Assembly: GCA_030490835.1 (NCBI GenBank)
Contig: CM059971.1
Location: 42,828,012 to 42,892,011 of the forward strand
From: Annona cherimola
Lineage: Eukaryota; Streptophyta; Magnoliopsida; Magnoliales; Annonaceae
Direction of reading: 5' to 3'
Length of the DNA: 64,000 nucleotides
The notes below the pieces were generated by a model. That model searched no databases and had not been told where the DNA came from. It worked only from the letters and a program-made list of their open reading frames with translations. Below are positions 46,641 to 57,827 of the stretch, in pieces (position 1 is the stretch's first letter; each line of letters opens with the position of its first letter). A program made the translations under genes and the position numbers.

Positions 46641-48091
46641 CTTTACAACCAGAGTCTCCGCTCTCTTCTAGATTCTAGCTCTAGGGGGCGTGTACAATAA
46701 GCAACACAAGTAGGTGATGAGTTATACTCCAATCACAACCCTACTTGCTATATCTTGGTTTGAAACACCGAACTCAAACCAAGCACCAAAATCAAATAAC
46801 AAGATGAAATAGAAGAAATCTACACTTTACATATTCGTGTAAGCAATTTTAGCTCGAGGAAGAATCTGTAGAAGCAACGAATCGTATTGCGTTGAAGCAA
46901 ACAGCAACTTTGAAGCTCGCTCTTCCTTTGAAAGTGTATAGATCACTCAATTGTAGAGAAAAGTGGATTGAAACTCTTAATAGTACTTCTTTCCTCTTTT
47001 TCAGCTCTATCTTATATATTTCCACATTTGCTTGAGTGTCTATATATAAAAGAGGGAGAATTTTGAACGTTATAGAGTTGGTTGGCGCGTAATAAATGTT
47101 CCAACGTTCAAAAATTCGAACGTTACGCCTCCAAGTCGTAGGTGGAGTCGACTTCATATGCGACTTTACCCAAGTCGCATGCTGGAGTCGACTTCGTGTG
47201 CGACTTCAGCTGTTCTTCAATTTCTAAGTCTGTCCTCTGGGTCGACTTGGTCTGAGACTTGGCTTCAAGTCGATCTTGGAGTCGACTTCGGGTGCGACTT
47301 GGCTTCTTTCTTTTGCCAGGTCAGTTTGATCTTTGTTGAAGTGTCTCTTGCTTGCTTAACTTCTTCTTCTTTTGTCTTTCAATACTTTGTACTTATTTGT
47401 ACAAAATTTCTTTAGCTTTAAGTCTAGAGAACTTGAAAAACTCGAATCTTGTATGAACAAATCCGACTTTGATTTAGAATGGTTGAATCCATGTGTTTTG
47501 CTTGCTTTAAACTTGGATTAGTCTTCATATATTCAAGTTGAAAAATTTAGGTTGACTTCATCCTTAATTTGACTCAAGTTTATCTTGAAGTCGGCTTGTC
47601 CTTCGACTTGATCTTGAAGATCTGCCCTGCCAAGTTGAAGTTGATGCTGGAGTCGACTTTGCCTGCGACTTCACCCAAGTCGCGTGTGGAGTCGACTTCG
47701 GTTGCGACTTCAGAATCTTGGCAATCCAATTTCAACACCGAAAGAAAATTGCATCTTGAAGTCGATACTGGAGTTGACTTCGTCTGCGACTTCACCCAAG
47801 TCGCAAGTGGAGTCGACTTTATCTGCGACTTCAGTATGTCCAAGTCCTCAATTTCAACGTTGTCCAAGAATTGTCATTTGAAGTCGCTGCTGGAGTCGAC
47901 TTCGGAATTGACTTCGCCTAAGTCGATGTCTGAGTCGACTTGGAGATCAACTTGATTTGTTATTCTTTGCATACCTTATTTTTATATCCTTAAACATTGC
48001 ACAAACAGATTAGTAGCTAATATTTACTCAAATTGTGTTGTTAATCATCAAAACACATGGTTTGGATATTTTTCATTAATTATTTCCAACA
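46641..48091 (-). repeat. Right (5') LTR of M2, inner end missing
   Basis: Begins in the ACAACCAGAGTCTCC region, about 265 bp into the LTR as judged from the left copy, and ends ATTTCCAACA before the duplication ATCAC. It preserves the empty site of solo LTR 3 near 47015. Confidence 0.85.
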
Positions 48092-48118
48092 ATCACAAAA
48101 CCGACTACAGAATCTTCT

Positions 48119-48594
48119 TGATGAAAATATAACGAAATTTTTCAAATCCGTCTATTCTAGGTGCAAGAATCTTGTAAAAGGGAAATAATCCTAAGATATT
48201 TTAGAAAGATTTTATTGCAATATTTTTGCTATTTTTGAAAATTATTAGAAGATCCCTAGGATATTTTAAAATTTGTCCAAAATAAGCATGTATCTATTTT
48301 AGGATTACTTCATTAAGAAGTTTACTTAAAATATACAATTTTCTTTTTTAGAAGATTTCATCTTTAATAATTTGCTAAGATTATGCGGTATGTTCACCTA
48401 TAAATACAGCGCTTATAAACTCTAAAGAGGCATCAGTTTTGATATTTATAAAAGTGTTCTCTAGTTCTTCTTCTACATGTTCTTGTTCTTCTCTCCTTAT
48501 TCATCTGTTCTTTCTACTTTTTTTTTTCTTCTCTTCTCATTTCTAGAGGTTCCTTCTTCTTTCTTCTATCTTCTTCTCTACCCATCCTATATCA
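48119..48594 (+). repeat. 5' LTR of G2 (476 bp)
   Basis: From TGATGAAAATATAACG to CCCATCCTATATCA. Nearly the same as 57348-57822. The sequence TATAAATA at 48399-48406 is a plausible TATA box. Confidence 0.9.
48399..48406 (+). promoter_or_regulatory. TATA box of the G2 5' LTR
   Basis: CACCTATAAATACAGC; the equivalent site in the 3' LTR reads CACCTACAAGTACAGC (near 57627), so only the 5' copy keeps the consensus. Confidence 0.5.
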
Positions 48595-48596
48595 AT

Positions 48597-48609
48597 TGGT
48601 ATCAGAGCC
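48597..48609 (+). other. Primer binding site of G2
   Basis: TGGTATCAGAGCC, a perfect complement of the initiator methionine tRNA end, two bases from the LTR. Confidence 0.9.
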
Positions 48610-49077
48610 AAACCTGGTACTACTTTCACCCAATTGGTGTTGCTGTTTACTATTCAAAAAACTGCTACTGTCCACAAATCACTGTTGTCCATTCTATTGT
48701 CATTTTGCTGTCCACGAACTGCTACCGTCTACAAATCACTGTTATCCATTCTAGTGGTGTTTGCTGTCCACGAACTGGTATTATCATTGTTGTCCATTCT
48801 GTAGCTGTGTGATGCTGCCTACTGCTGCTATTACAACAACCTATTGGTCATCGCAAAGATACTGCTAAGAAGTTGCTGAAATCACTTTCAAGTTCTCTTG
48901 CTAAACTTAGTAAGATTAGACCTCAACAGGTATATTTTCTCTAATTGAAAATACTTAATTCATATCTGTTTCAATCAAGTTCTTTGCATTCGAACCTTTA
49001 AAACAAAAAAATAGAAAAAAAATCATTCTTAGTAGTAAGTATTTTCTATATCAGCATAAGTTAAATTTTGAGTCACC

Positions 49078-50290
49078 ATGCCTATTAATGCTGAATTGAA
49101 TGTCAAACTCAAAGCTTTATCCAATTCCATTGATAATCGATTTGAATCTTTAACAACCCTTTGTGATACCTTAGCCCAAAAGCAAGAAGATTTCCAAAAA
49201 GAAACAACCTCTTCCATTCAATCTCTCATTTTCTCAGTAAACAGGTTGACTGAAATTGTTGAAAAACATCATATGACTGAAACAGGACATTCATTTCGAA
49301 ATGGTTAATCACGCAATACTCATGCTTCTAGTAGCTCTCCTATCATAACTGGTCTTCTCCCAAATCCAAACATGCATGCTAGAGGTCATCATAACCCAGA
49401 GCATTCACATATTCCAGAAATGCATACAAATTTGAAAAATCATGAAGATAACAATAATTTTTATGAAATTGGTTTTGCAAACAATCTTAGACATGGGAAC
49501 CACCAAAGAAATTATAATATACCTTTTCTACAACAACAACGGTGTGTAACTAATAATTCTTGGGTGGCAAAACAAGTCAAGGTAAATGCTCTTAGTTATG
49601 ACGGTCGTCTAGACTCTAATGCTTACTTAGATTGGTTGGCGGACATGGAAGATTTTTTTTGTATTATATGGATCATGTCCAACGATTGAGATTTACAAAA
49701 ATAAAACTTGTTGGGTCTACCAAACGCTATTGGCAAAGGGTTCTGGATGAAAGTCAACGCGTAGGAGTACCTATCACTACATGGGCTGAAATGAAAGCTA
49801 AATTGAAAGAGAAGTACCTTCCTGAATATTATCAGACTCAACTATTGGAACAACTGGTTAACTTGAGACAATGATCATTAAGTGTAACTAACTATCTTAA
49901 TAAGTTTGAAGATTTAAAAATGAAATGTGAAATACAGGAAGATCCTTGGGTTACACAAATAAAGTTTATCAATGGCCTAAAACCAGAAATCAAAACTTTG
50001 TTGAAATTGCATTTAGTTGTTTCTGTGGAAGACGCATATTATAAAGCTCTAAAATTGAAAAAATTTCAAAAATCTTTCACTAATAAACGTTTGATTCCAC
50101 AAACTGGAGAGACGATGTTATCCAAATTAAATTTTAATCTAGCGTCTTTTCAAGGAACAACTAAACCATCGTCTGAATAATACATGAGTAAGGAAAAGAG
50201 TAATTCAGTTTCTCAATTTTGATGTCATTGGTAAGCGGGTTAATGGTCTATGTTTTCGTTATGATGGTAAAAGTCATATTGCATCACAAT
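49078..50290 (+). pseudogene. gag: G2 gag
   Basis: Opens with MPINAELNVKLKALSNSIDN at 49078 and a coiled N-terminus. The capsid domain follows in shifted frames: VNALSYDGRLDSNAYLDWL at 49580, TKRYWQRVLDESQ at 49720, TWAEMKAKLKEKYLPEYY at 49785 and EDPWVTQIKFINGLKPEI at 49940. A zinc knuckle remnant (GLCFRYDGKSHIASQYP, near 50240) has lost cysteines. Stops at 49307 and elsewhere interrupt it. Confidence 0.8.
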
Positions 50291-50337
50291 ACCCTCAGCA
50301 CACACTCACAATTAATCATGTAAAGAATCATGAAGAT

Positions 50338-50870
50338 GTGACTATTAATCAAGTTTCTGAAACTTTTGAGAAACCATCGGATTGTGAACTTGATGGAAAC
50401 TATAACTATAATGACTCGCAATTAAATATTGTGCGTTGCATTTTGACTACTTTTTCAAATAGTAATTGGAGACGTACAAATATATTTCATCAATTTTTTA
50501 AATGTGGGAATACAATATGCAAGATTGTTACAAATGGAGGTAGTTCCATGAATGTGATTGCCAAATCAGCTATAGCCAGATTGAATTTGAAAACTAAACC
50601 ACATCCTCATCCATATCGTGTAGCATGGGTAGACAAAACTACACTTCCTCTTAATGAAAGATGCTTTGTTCTTATATCGGTAGGTGATTATTCTGATCAT
50701 ATTTAGTGTGATGTGCTACCCATGAATGTGGCTCATATTCTTCTTGGCCATCCATGGCTATATGACTTAAAAGTAATCCATTATGGGCAACTAAACACCT
50801 ATATTATTAAGCATAATGGAAAATCTATTCTTTTAAATCCTGCTAAATCTAAATAAAGTGATAGATCCCA
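50338..50870 (+). pseudogene. pol: G2 aspartic protease
   Basis: IVTNGGSSMNVIAKSAI holds the active-site position with Asn in place of the catalytic Asp (normally DGGS). HILLGHPWLYDLKVIHYG near 50740 is the conserved C-terminal landmark. A TAG stop interrupts at 50704. Confidence 0.8.
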
Positions 50871-51042
50871 CAAAGAGTCTCCAATTGATTCATCTGAAAA
50901 ATGACCTTTGCATATTCTTACAAGAAAATAATCTGAAAAAAAAGGACAAGATTCAGGACTTATTCTAGCAATAATAGCTAAAGAAGACACAAATACTGTT
51001 CTTCATGAGACTAATGTAGCATTACCTGAAATCCAAGCATTA

Positions 51043-51434
51043 ATGAAAGAATACAATGATGTAATTCCTGATGAATTACCAAATGAGCTTCCACATATGA
51101 GGGATATTCAACACACTATTGATCTTATACCAGGATCTCAATTACTAAATTTACCTCATTTTCGTATGAATCCTAATGAGTGTGCTGAATTAAAAAAGCA
51201 GGTAACTGAACTGCTTGATAAGGGGTTTATTCGTGAAAGTCTTAGCCCATGTGCTATAGCTACTCTATTAACCCCTAAGAAATATGGATCTTGGAGAATG
51301 TGCGTTGACAGTCGTGCGATCAACAAAATTACCGTAAAGTATAAATTTCCTATACCAAGACTTGATGACATGTTAGATCTTTTGACTGGCCCACAATGGT
51401 TCTCTAAGATATATCTCATAAGCGGATACTATCA
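51043..51434 (+). pseudogene. pol: G2 reverse transcriptase, N-terminal part
   Basis: Shows [36 protein letters not shown], then [20 protein letters not shown] and [15 protein letters not shown]. It stops there at the insertion whose other side resumes with YHQIRIR at 54889. Confidence 0.9.
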
Positions 51435-54400
51435 CGACCCAATCCTAGGGTTGTTGACCACCCTAACTAGGCGACAAACCCGGATTAGTTATGCTTCAAT
51501 GAATTTAATAATTAATATTTCATTCAAAAACAACCAAAATTAATCACAAATATTCCCTGAGTTAATAGGAATAATTCCCATTAATTTATTACAAGCCAAC
51601 AAATAAAAATAAATAAATAAAAATAAAATGTCTCTGTTGTACCATCTTAGCCCATTAACCCGCACTATTGACCAGATGACCCGCCTCTCCTGAAATTTAA
51701 ATTACTCAGGAATGAGTTAAATAACTCAGTTAGCAAGAAATAAACCACGTATATAATGGTGTATAACATCATGACAACACCCTAGAAAATGCACAAACCA
51801 CTGACCCAATGTGTAAGGTTATCCACACTGCTCACAATGGAGCAAACTCACGGCCTCTCAAGACACAATACACAGTCCACAAAAGGACATACCGTAGCCC
51901 ATTAAGGTAATAACACACTGTCCACGAACGGACATTCCAAAGTAGCCTTCTAGCATGCATAGGACCTACTAAGGAAATAAATAAAAACCTATACACATAT
52001 CCTTGGGGTCCTACATATGCAATTCCGTTCCACTTGGTAATAATCATGATGTACACACACCATTCTCACTTAGGCATCACAACAACTGTTCAACCCAATT
52101 AAATATTTTACCAACTAAAATAAATTGTCATTCATATTTAATTGAGTGAACCAACTCACCGAATTTAAAGAAATAAATTCAAAAGGAAACTTCCATCATA
52201 ACCAGTAAGTAGCCAAAGTTCCAAAATGGACAACCATAAATATTCGACATAGCATAACTTACTATTTCCATTTATTTTCCAATAATTCTCAATATTCTCT
52301 TTATTTTAATAGGCCCATATTATACCAAATCTCACTCTTGTTGTTCCAATAACTATATTAGAGAATAAAATAATTCATTAGAATTTAATTATAAAACTCC
52401 TGAATCCATCCTCTGTTGATAATTCATTATTCAATTTATCCTCCATTGTACCCTATGTAATATTTGCAAGACAAATATCTGTCTACAAAATTTATATTTC
52501 TAAACAAAGAAATAATTTGCAACATCAAAGAAGTAATTTATATTGTATAAATTAATTATACAACTGCTGACAAAATTGTGTAATTTTATATTTATCTCAA
52601 TCAAGATCATTAGATAATAATTAATTAATTGGTATCGATTGCATACCTGCTCAACACAAAAACCATGATTTTTTTTCTTAATACATTATATCCACAAATA
52701 ATATATATGTATTATATTAATAGACCGTCCGAAGATGTGTGGACATCCAGCAACTTGAACTACCCACATATATATAAGTATTTATATTGAACATTTAAAA
52801 TGTGCAACATCCAATTGAGAGTCTATATCCAATACCCGTACATATTTAATGTGTTTCTTCCAGTCAAAAATAAAACTTAAATTTATAGAACGCCCTCTAT
52901 CATATTCTATTGATACATAACCGAGCAATCTACAAAAATATTATTATATAATACCCACGTATTATCAAACAGCGCATTTAAAACCAGCTATCATAATACA
53001 GAATGTAATTTATACATCTGTTAAATGTTGTAGTAGCTAAAATCTAATATAAATATATTATGTGATTACAACCGGGTGAATATTATATAATTACAATTTA
53101 TAACGTTATAATAAAAAGAGTATTTAATAATTTATGTGTTTATGCCGCAGATACATTAACACACTCCCGTAAAGTTCAAAGTTACATATTTTATATATAT
53201 ATATATATATGTAAATTTATCCCGCGAGAGCTTCCGTTTGTTACCATTATACCTTGGTACAAATTCTGTTAATATATGATTATCCTATAAGCACTTGGCT
53301 CAAGAGCCCTGCGGCTTTAACTCTCAGTATAACACTATATTAATAATATGTGTCATATGCTATCTGTAAACATATATATCTGGAGCTTTCTATCTCCGTC
53401 AAAATATCTACACCTCATTATACACAAATAAAATGTCGGTCCTTGGTCCTGATCCTTGGTGGATTGTTTAAAATAACTATATAATAATATATATTATATT
53501 TACACATGTTGTGCAACATATATGCATAACAAAAAAAATACGAAATCAATCCAACAATATATCATATTTTCACTTAGGGAAATCATCTCAAAATAACTCC
53601 TTTAATCAATATATAATAACATAACAAATCAATCAAATTAATCATCTAGCAAACCCGAAATCTATAATTTATATAATATTTAATATGCCCGAACATGCAA
53701 AATTTCGTAGAATTCTCATGTACATATTTTACCAACTCACAATATCATTTCATCACAATCACCTTTTTTGCTAAATCATTTTTATCGCTATGCATTCTAT
53801 TAAAAATCATTAAATAAATAATTTCCTTAAGTTATTTCCAAAATAACTTAATTAATATAATATATGTGCCTCTAAAGGAGATTTAATTATTTCTTTACTT
53901 ATCTTTTTGTAAAACCCACAGAGGAATTTTCTAAATAAAAATAATTTCTTCCCTTCCCACTCTCAATCTACTACAAATTCCTCCTTTCCTAGCTTTCTCC
54001 GTTCATCCCTAAATCTCCCAAACCTCTCTCCATCCGCACGTCTCCACTTCTCAAATCCTCACTTAATCGCAATCTAATATTCTCTCCGCAATTAATTTTA
54101 AAATTTTGAAATTTAAAAATCAAACCTTATCTCTTTGTGGGTCACGCATAGAGTAATTACTAAAAGAAAATTACCTAATTCTACCAAAATGTAATTCGAA
54201 CCCACTACCTCAAATTTATTTGCCACAATTTCTAACTATCTTAGCATTTCAACAATTTGTTAATTTAAATAAATATATTTTAGATTCCATTTTTCTTAAA
54301 ATTATAATTACCCACCTTAGTCAATAAGTCAAAGTCGATGAGTCAATCCAGCCACCTCAGCTATTTTTACTGACACATCAAACGGTCAAAAATTCAACGT

Positions 54401-54888
54401 GCCACGGCAGTATGCCACGTCAAGTCAACGTATTTAAGTCGGGTTATTACATAACGCCCCGGCCCAACTGTCACAGGTATTGTCCGCTTTGGGCCTTAGC
54501 CCGCATAGTTTTGTCCTTCTGAGTACCCTAAATGTACTCTAAAAGGCGCCTCGACAGAGTTACCATCGGCCTCCACTTATAGCCCAGGCTCCCTCCATCC
54601 TAACCGATGTGGGATGTTACATCCACCCCCCTTGGGGCTCCATCGTCCTTGCTGGATGAGTTTCCGCTGGACACACCAGCAGGATATGAGGAGTCTGCTC
54701 TGATATCATTAGAAACGCCCCGGCCCAACTATCGCAGGTATTGTCTGCTTTGGGCCTTTAGCCTGCACAGTTTTGTCCTTCTGAGTACCCTGAATGTACT
54801 CCAAAAGGCGCCTCAACAGAGTTACCAGCGGACTCCACTTATAGCTCAGGCTCCCTCCTTCATCCTAACCGATGTGGGATGTTACATA
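51435..54888. mobile_element. 3.45-kb insertion splitting the G2 RT
   Basis: Left and right RT halves are separated exactly here, with TATCA on both sides (51430-51434 and 54889-54893). The left part begins CGACCCAATCCTAGGG and the 3.0-kb segment ends GGGTTATTACA at 54450, similar in look to LTR ends of other plant Ty3 elements (TCACGACCC...TTACA). It is AT-rich and contains no pol motif, so a solo LTR is the best guess. The right 430 bp is a TRIM-like unit (54453-54886), which may be a second insertion. Confidence 0.6.
54453..54886 (-). mobile_element. TRIM-like miniature LTR retroelement
   Basis: Two direct repeats of about 170 bp (54453-54621 and 54714-54886, AACGCCCCGGCCCAACT to GATGTGGGATGTTACA) surround only 92 bp. 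On the minus strand a PBS-like TGATATCAGAGC (54697-54708) follows the right repeat, and a purine run AAGGGGGGTGGA (54622-54633) precedes the left one, which is the layout of a terminal-repeat retrotransposon in miniature. It has no coding capacity and must depend on other elements. Confidence 0.65.
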
Positions 54889-55230
54889 TATCATCAAATT
54901 CGAATTAGAACGAGAGATGAATAAAAAACTGCCTTTAAAACTCAAGATGGATTGCTTGAATAGTTGGTTATGCCTTTTGGACTATCAAATGCCCCAAGTA
55001 CATTTATGAGAATTATGAACCGAGTATTTCAACCTTTCATTGGAAAGTTTATGGTAGTTTATTTTGATGATATTCTCATTTATATCCGTTCTAAGGAAGA
55101 ACACTTGCAACATTTAAAAATTATTTTTTAGACGCTTCGATCTGAAAAATTCTTTGTAAACCTAAAGAAATGTTATTTTTTGACAAATCAAGTGATTTTC
55201 TTATGATTTGTAGTATCAGCTAATGGAATT
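54889..55230 (+). pseudogene. pol: G2 reverse transcriptase, C-terminal part
   Basis: Reads YHQIRIRTRDE, then [19 protein letters not shown] and the catalytic YFDDILIY. Stops replace the tryptophans of DEWKTAF (54919-54921) and LLEWLVMPF. The connection toward RNase H follows. Confidence 0.9.
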
Positions 55231-55790
55231 TCTATGGATCCCTCAAAGGTAAAAGCCATAAGGGAATGGCCAGAACCCACATCAATTTCTGAGGTGCGAA
55301 GTTTTCATGGTTTAGCTGCATTTTATAGGCGCTTCATTAAAGGGTTTAGAACAATCATGACACATATCACAGATTGTTTGAAAAATAAAGAATTTCAATG
55401 GTCAACTTCTGCATCTAGAGTATTTAAGGAGATTAAAAAGAAAATGACTAAGACACCTGTATTGCAACTTCCTGATTTTACCGAAGTTTTTGAAATTGCT
55501 TGTGATGCATCACGAGTTGGGATTGGGGGTGTTTTGAGCCAGGAAAGTCATCCAATTACGAACTTTTCTCAAAAACTCAATGAAGCTAAACAAAAATATT
55601 CAACATATGATTAAGAATTTTATACTGTCGTGCAAGCATGAATTTGTATTGTATTCAGATCACATGGCTTTGAGGTATTTGCAATCACAAAAATAATTAA
55701 ATGCTAGACATGCAAAGTGGATTGAATTTTTGCAAGAATACACATTTGTTCTTAAACATCAAGCTGGAATTGAGAACAAACCTGCAGATG
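55231..55790 (+). pseudogene. pol: G2 RNase H
   Basis: Frame 55234-55614 includes [19 protein letters not shown] and [16 protein letters not shown] with the first catalytic Asp kept. A stop after KYSTYD and a shift follow, then YSDHMALRYLQSQK and IENKPADALSRVS. Confidence 0.85.
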
Positions 55791-55799
55791 CTCTCAGCC

Positions 55800-57123
55800 G
55801 TGTCTCACTCATTCTTCATACCATTGATGTTAAAGTTGTTGGATTTGATAGATTGAAAAGTGAATATCCATCATGCACTAATTTTGGAATTATTTTTCAT
55901 GAAACAAAAAATGAAAATCATAATGATTATCTGATTCGTGATGGATATTTATTTAAAGGAATAAAGTTATGTATTCCCAATACATCACTTCAAGACTTTT
56001 TAATTTGGGAATTACATGCTGGGGGTATTGTTGGTCATTTTGGTAGGGATAAAACAATTTCATTAGTTGAGGATAGATTTTATTGGCCTACATTGAAAAG
56101 AGACATGTCGAGAATTGTTTCACAGTGTCGCACATGTCAACTTGCTAAAGCTCAAAAGGGAAATACTGAATTATACACTCCTCTGCCTGTACCACATATT
56201 CCTTGGCAAGACATTAGTATGGACTTTATTCTCGGATTGCCTAAAACCTCTCAAGAATTTGATTCAATTCTTGTGGTAGTGGAAAGATTTTCGAAAATGA
56301 CTCATTTTATCCCATGTACTAAATCTGCTAATGCTTCATAACTGCAAAATTATTCTTTAGAAAAATTGTTAAGCTTCACGGTTTACCAACTTCCATCGTT
56401 TCTGATCAAGATGTTAAATTTGTAAGCTATTTTTGGAAAACATTGTCGAAACTCTTGAGTACCAAATTAAAATTTTCATCTGTTTTTTATCCACAAACTG
56501 ATGGCCAAACTGAGGTAGTCAATCAGAGTTTGGAAAATTTGCTTAGGACTTTGGTGGGAGAACATATTAGAACTTGAGATTCTAAATTGGCTATTGCCGA
56601 ATTTACATACAACAATTCAGTTAATCGTTCTACTGGGAAATCTCCTTTTAAAATTGTCTATGGTTATATTCCTCGAGCTCCCATCGATTTAATTCCTTTA
56701 CCCATTGATACCCGTTCATCTGCTATTGCTGAATCTTTTGCTCAATACATTCGAGATGTTCATGCTGATATTAGAAGAAAGATTACTCTAAGCAATGAAA
56801 ATTATAAACTTGCTGCAGATGTTCATAGAAGAAAACAAGAGTTTGAAGTTGAGGATTATGTCATGGTTTATGTACGTCCAGAAAAATATCCTAAAAATTC
56901 TTTTAAAAAATTGCATGCACGAACCAGTGGTCCCTTTCGTGTTTTAAGAAAATTTAGATCCAATGCATATGAACTTGATTTGCCTTCAGATATAGGAATT
57001 AGTTCTACTTTCAATATAGAGAATTTGTTTCCTTATCGAGGTACTTTTGAGCCTCCAAGTTTGTCTGTAGGAATTTCAACAGATAACAGTTCAACATCAT
57101 CACATGTGTCTATACTTCCATGA
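55800..57123 (+). pseudogene. pol: G2 integrase
   Basis: The HHCC zinc finger is complete (HAGGIVGHFGRDK ... QCRTCQ near 56010-56140). Core acidic residues appear in DISMDFILGLP (56205), VSDQDVKFV (56400) and QTDGQTEVVNQ (56505), so the triad is intact. Interruptions: a frameshift at about 56340 and a TGA at 56576-56578. The C-terminal GPFRVLRKFRSNAYELDLP region ends at 57123 with a TGA. Confidence 0.9.
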
Positions 57124-57417
57124 GTACTATCTACTTTTTCAGATCAGATAGAAAATATCCTACAAGATGAACTTGTCACTACTGGATCGGGCATTATGCA
57201 AAGATTTCTTGTCAAGTGGAAAAACAAGCTTGATTCTAATGCTACATGGGTTACTAAAGATGACCTACGTCACTTGGATCCACATATTCTTGAGCAGTAT
57301 CAAAGTCAAAACTCTCCAGTGGCGAGTTTTTCGAAGCCGGAGAGAATTGATGAAAATAGAAAGAAATTTTTCAAATCTGTCTATTCTAGGCGCAAGAATC
57401 TTGTAAAAGGGAAATAA
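57124..57417 (+). pseudogene. pol: G2 chromodomain, reading into the 3' LTR
   Basis: In the same frame after the TGA: ENILQDELVTTGSGIMQRFL, VKWKNKLDSNATWV and HLDPHILEQYQSQ, a chromodomain-like fold. The frame crosses the 3' LTR start at 57348 and ends at 57415-57417 with a basic tail (KKFFKSVYSRRKNLVKGK). Confidence 0.8.
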
Positions 57418-57822
57418 TCCTAGGATATTTTAGAAAGATTTTATTGCAATATTTTTGCTATTTTTGAAAGATATTAGAAACTTCCTAAGATATTTTAGAA
57501 TCTATTTAAAATAAGCATGTATCTATTTTAGGTTTACTTCATTAAAAAGTTTACTTAAAATATACAATTTCCTTTTCTAAAAGATTTCATCTTTAATAAT
57601 TTGCTAAGATTATGTGGTATGTTCACCTACAAGTACAGCCCTTGTAAACTCTAAAGAGGTATCAGTTTTGAGATTTATAAAAATGTTCTCTAGTTCTTCT
57701 TCTACATGTTCTTGTCCTTCTCTCCTTATTCATCTGTTCTTTCTACTTTTTTTTTCTTCTCTTCTCATCTCTAGAGGTTCCTTCCTCTTTCTTCTATCTT
57801 CTTCTCTACCCATCCTACATCA
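57348..57822 (+). repeat. 3' LTR of G2 (475 bp)
   Basis: From TGATGAAAATAGAAAG to CCCATCCTACATCA, followed by CTTCT. A short purine stretch GGAGAGAAT lies immediately before it and may be a weak polypurine tract. Confidence 0.9.
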
Positions 57823-57827
57823 CTTCT

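Larger units (their letters stand above)
39945..48091 (-). mobile_element. Copia remnant M2 (SIRE-like), minus strand, internally deleted
   Basis: Outer ends TGTTGGTCCCGAG and ATTTCCAACA are flanked by ATCAC at 39940-39944 and 48092-48096. The left LTR (39945-45465, split by a solo Ty3 LTR) lacks its inner end, and the right LTR (46641-48091) lacks its inner 265 bp or so. Between them only about 1.2 kb of gag remains; PBS, all pol and PPT are missing. The LTR parts that can be compared (45152-45466 versus 47569-47881) are nearly identical, so the element is fairly young and was deleted after insertion. Confidence 0.8.
48119..57822 (+). mobile_element. Ty3 chromovirus G2 with short LTRs, plus strand
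   Basis: LTRs at 48119-48594 and 57348-57822 are flanked by CTTCT at 48114-48118 and 57823-57827. Order: PBS, gag, protease, RT, RNase H, integrase, chromodomain, 3' LTR. The RT is split by a 3.45-kb insertion at 51435-54888. The chromodomain frame runs on into the 3' LTR. The clade (CRM, Galadriel or Reina) is not settled. Many tryptophan codons have become stops, so it is inactive. LTRs differ at scattered sites. Confidence 0.9.

Noticed and set aside
48477..48812. 111-codon frame starting in the G2 5' LTR
   Set aside because: It spans the pyrimidine-rich LTR end and PBS of G2, a region that is non-coding leader in such elements.
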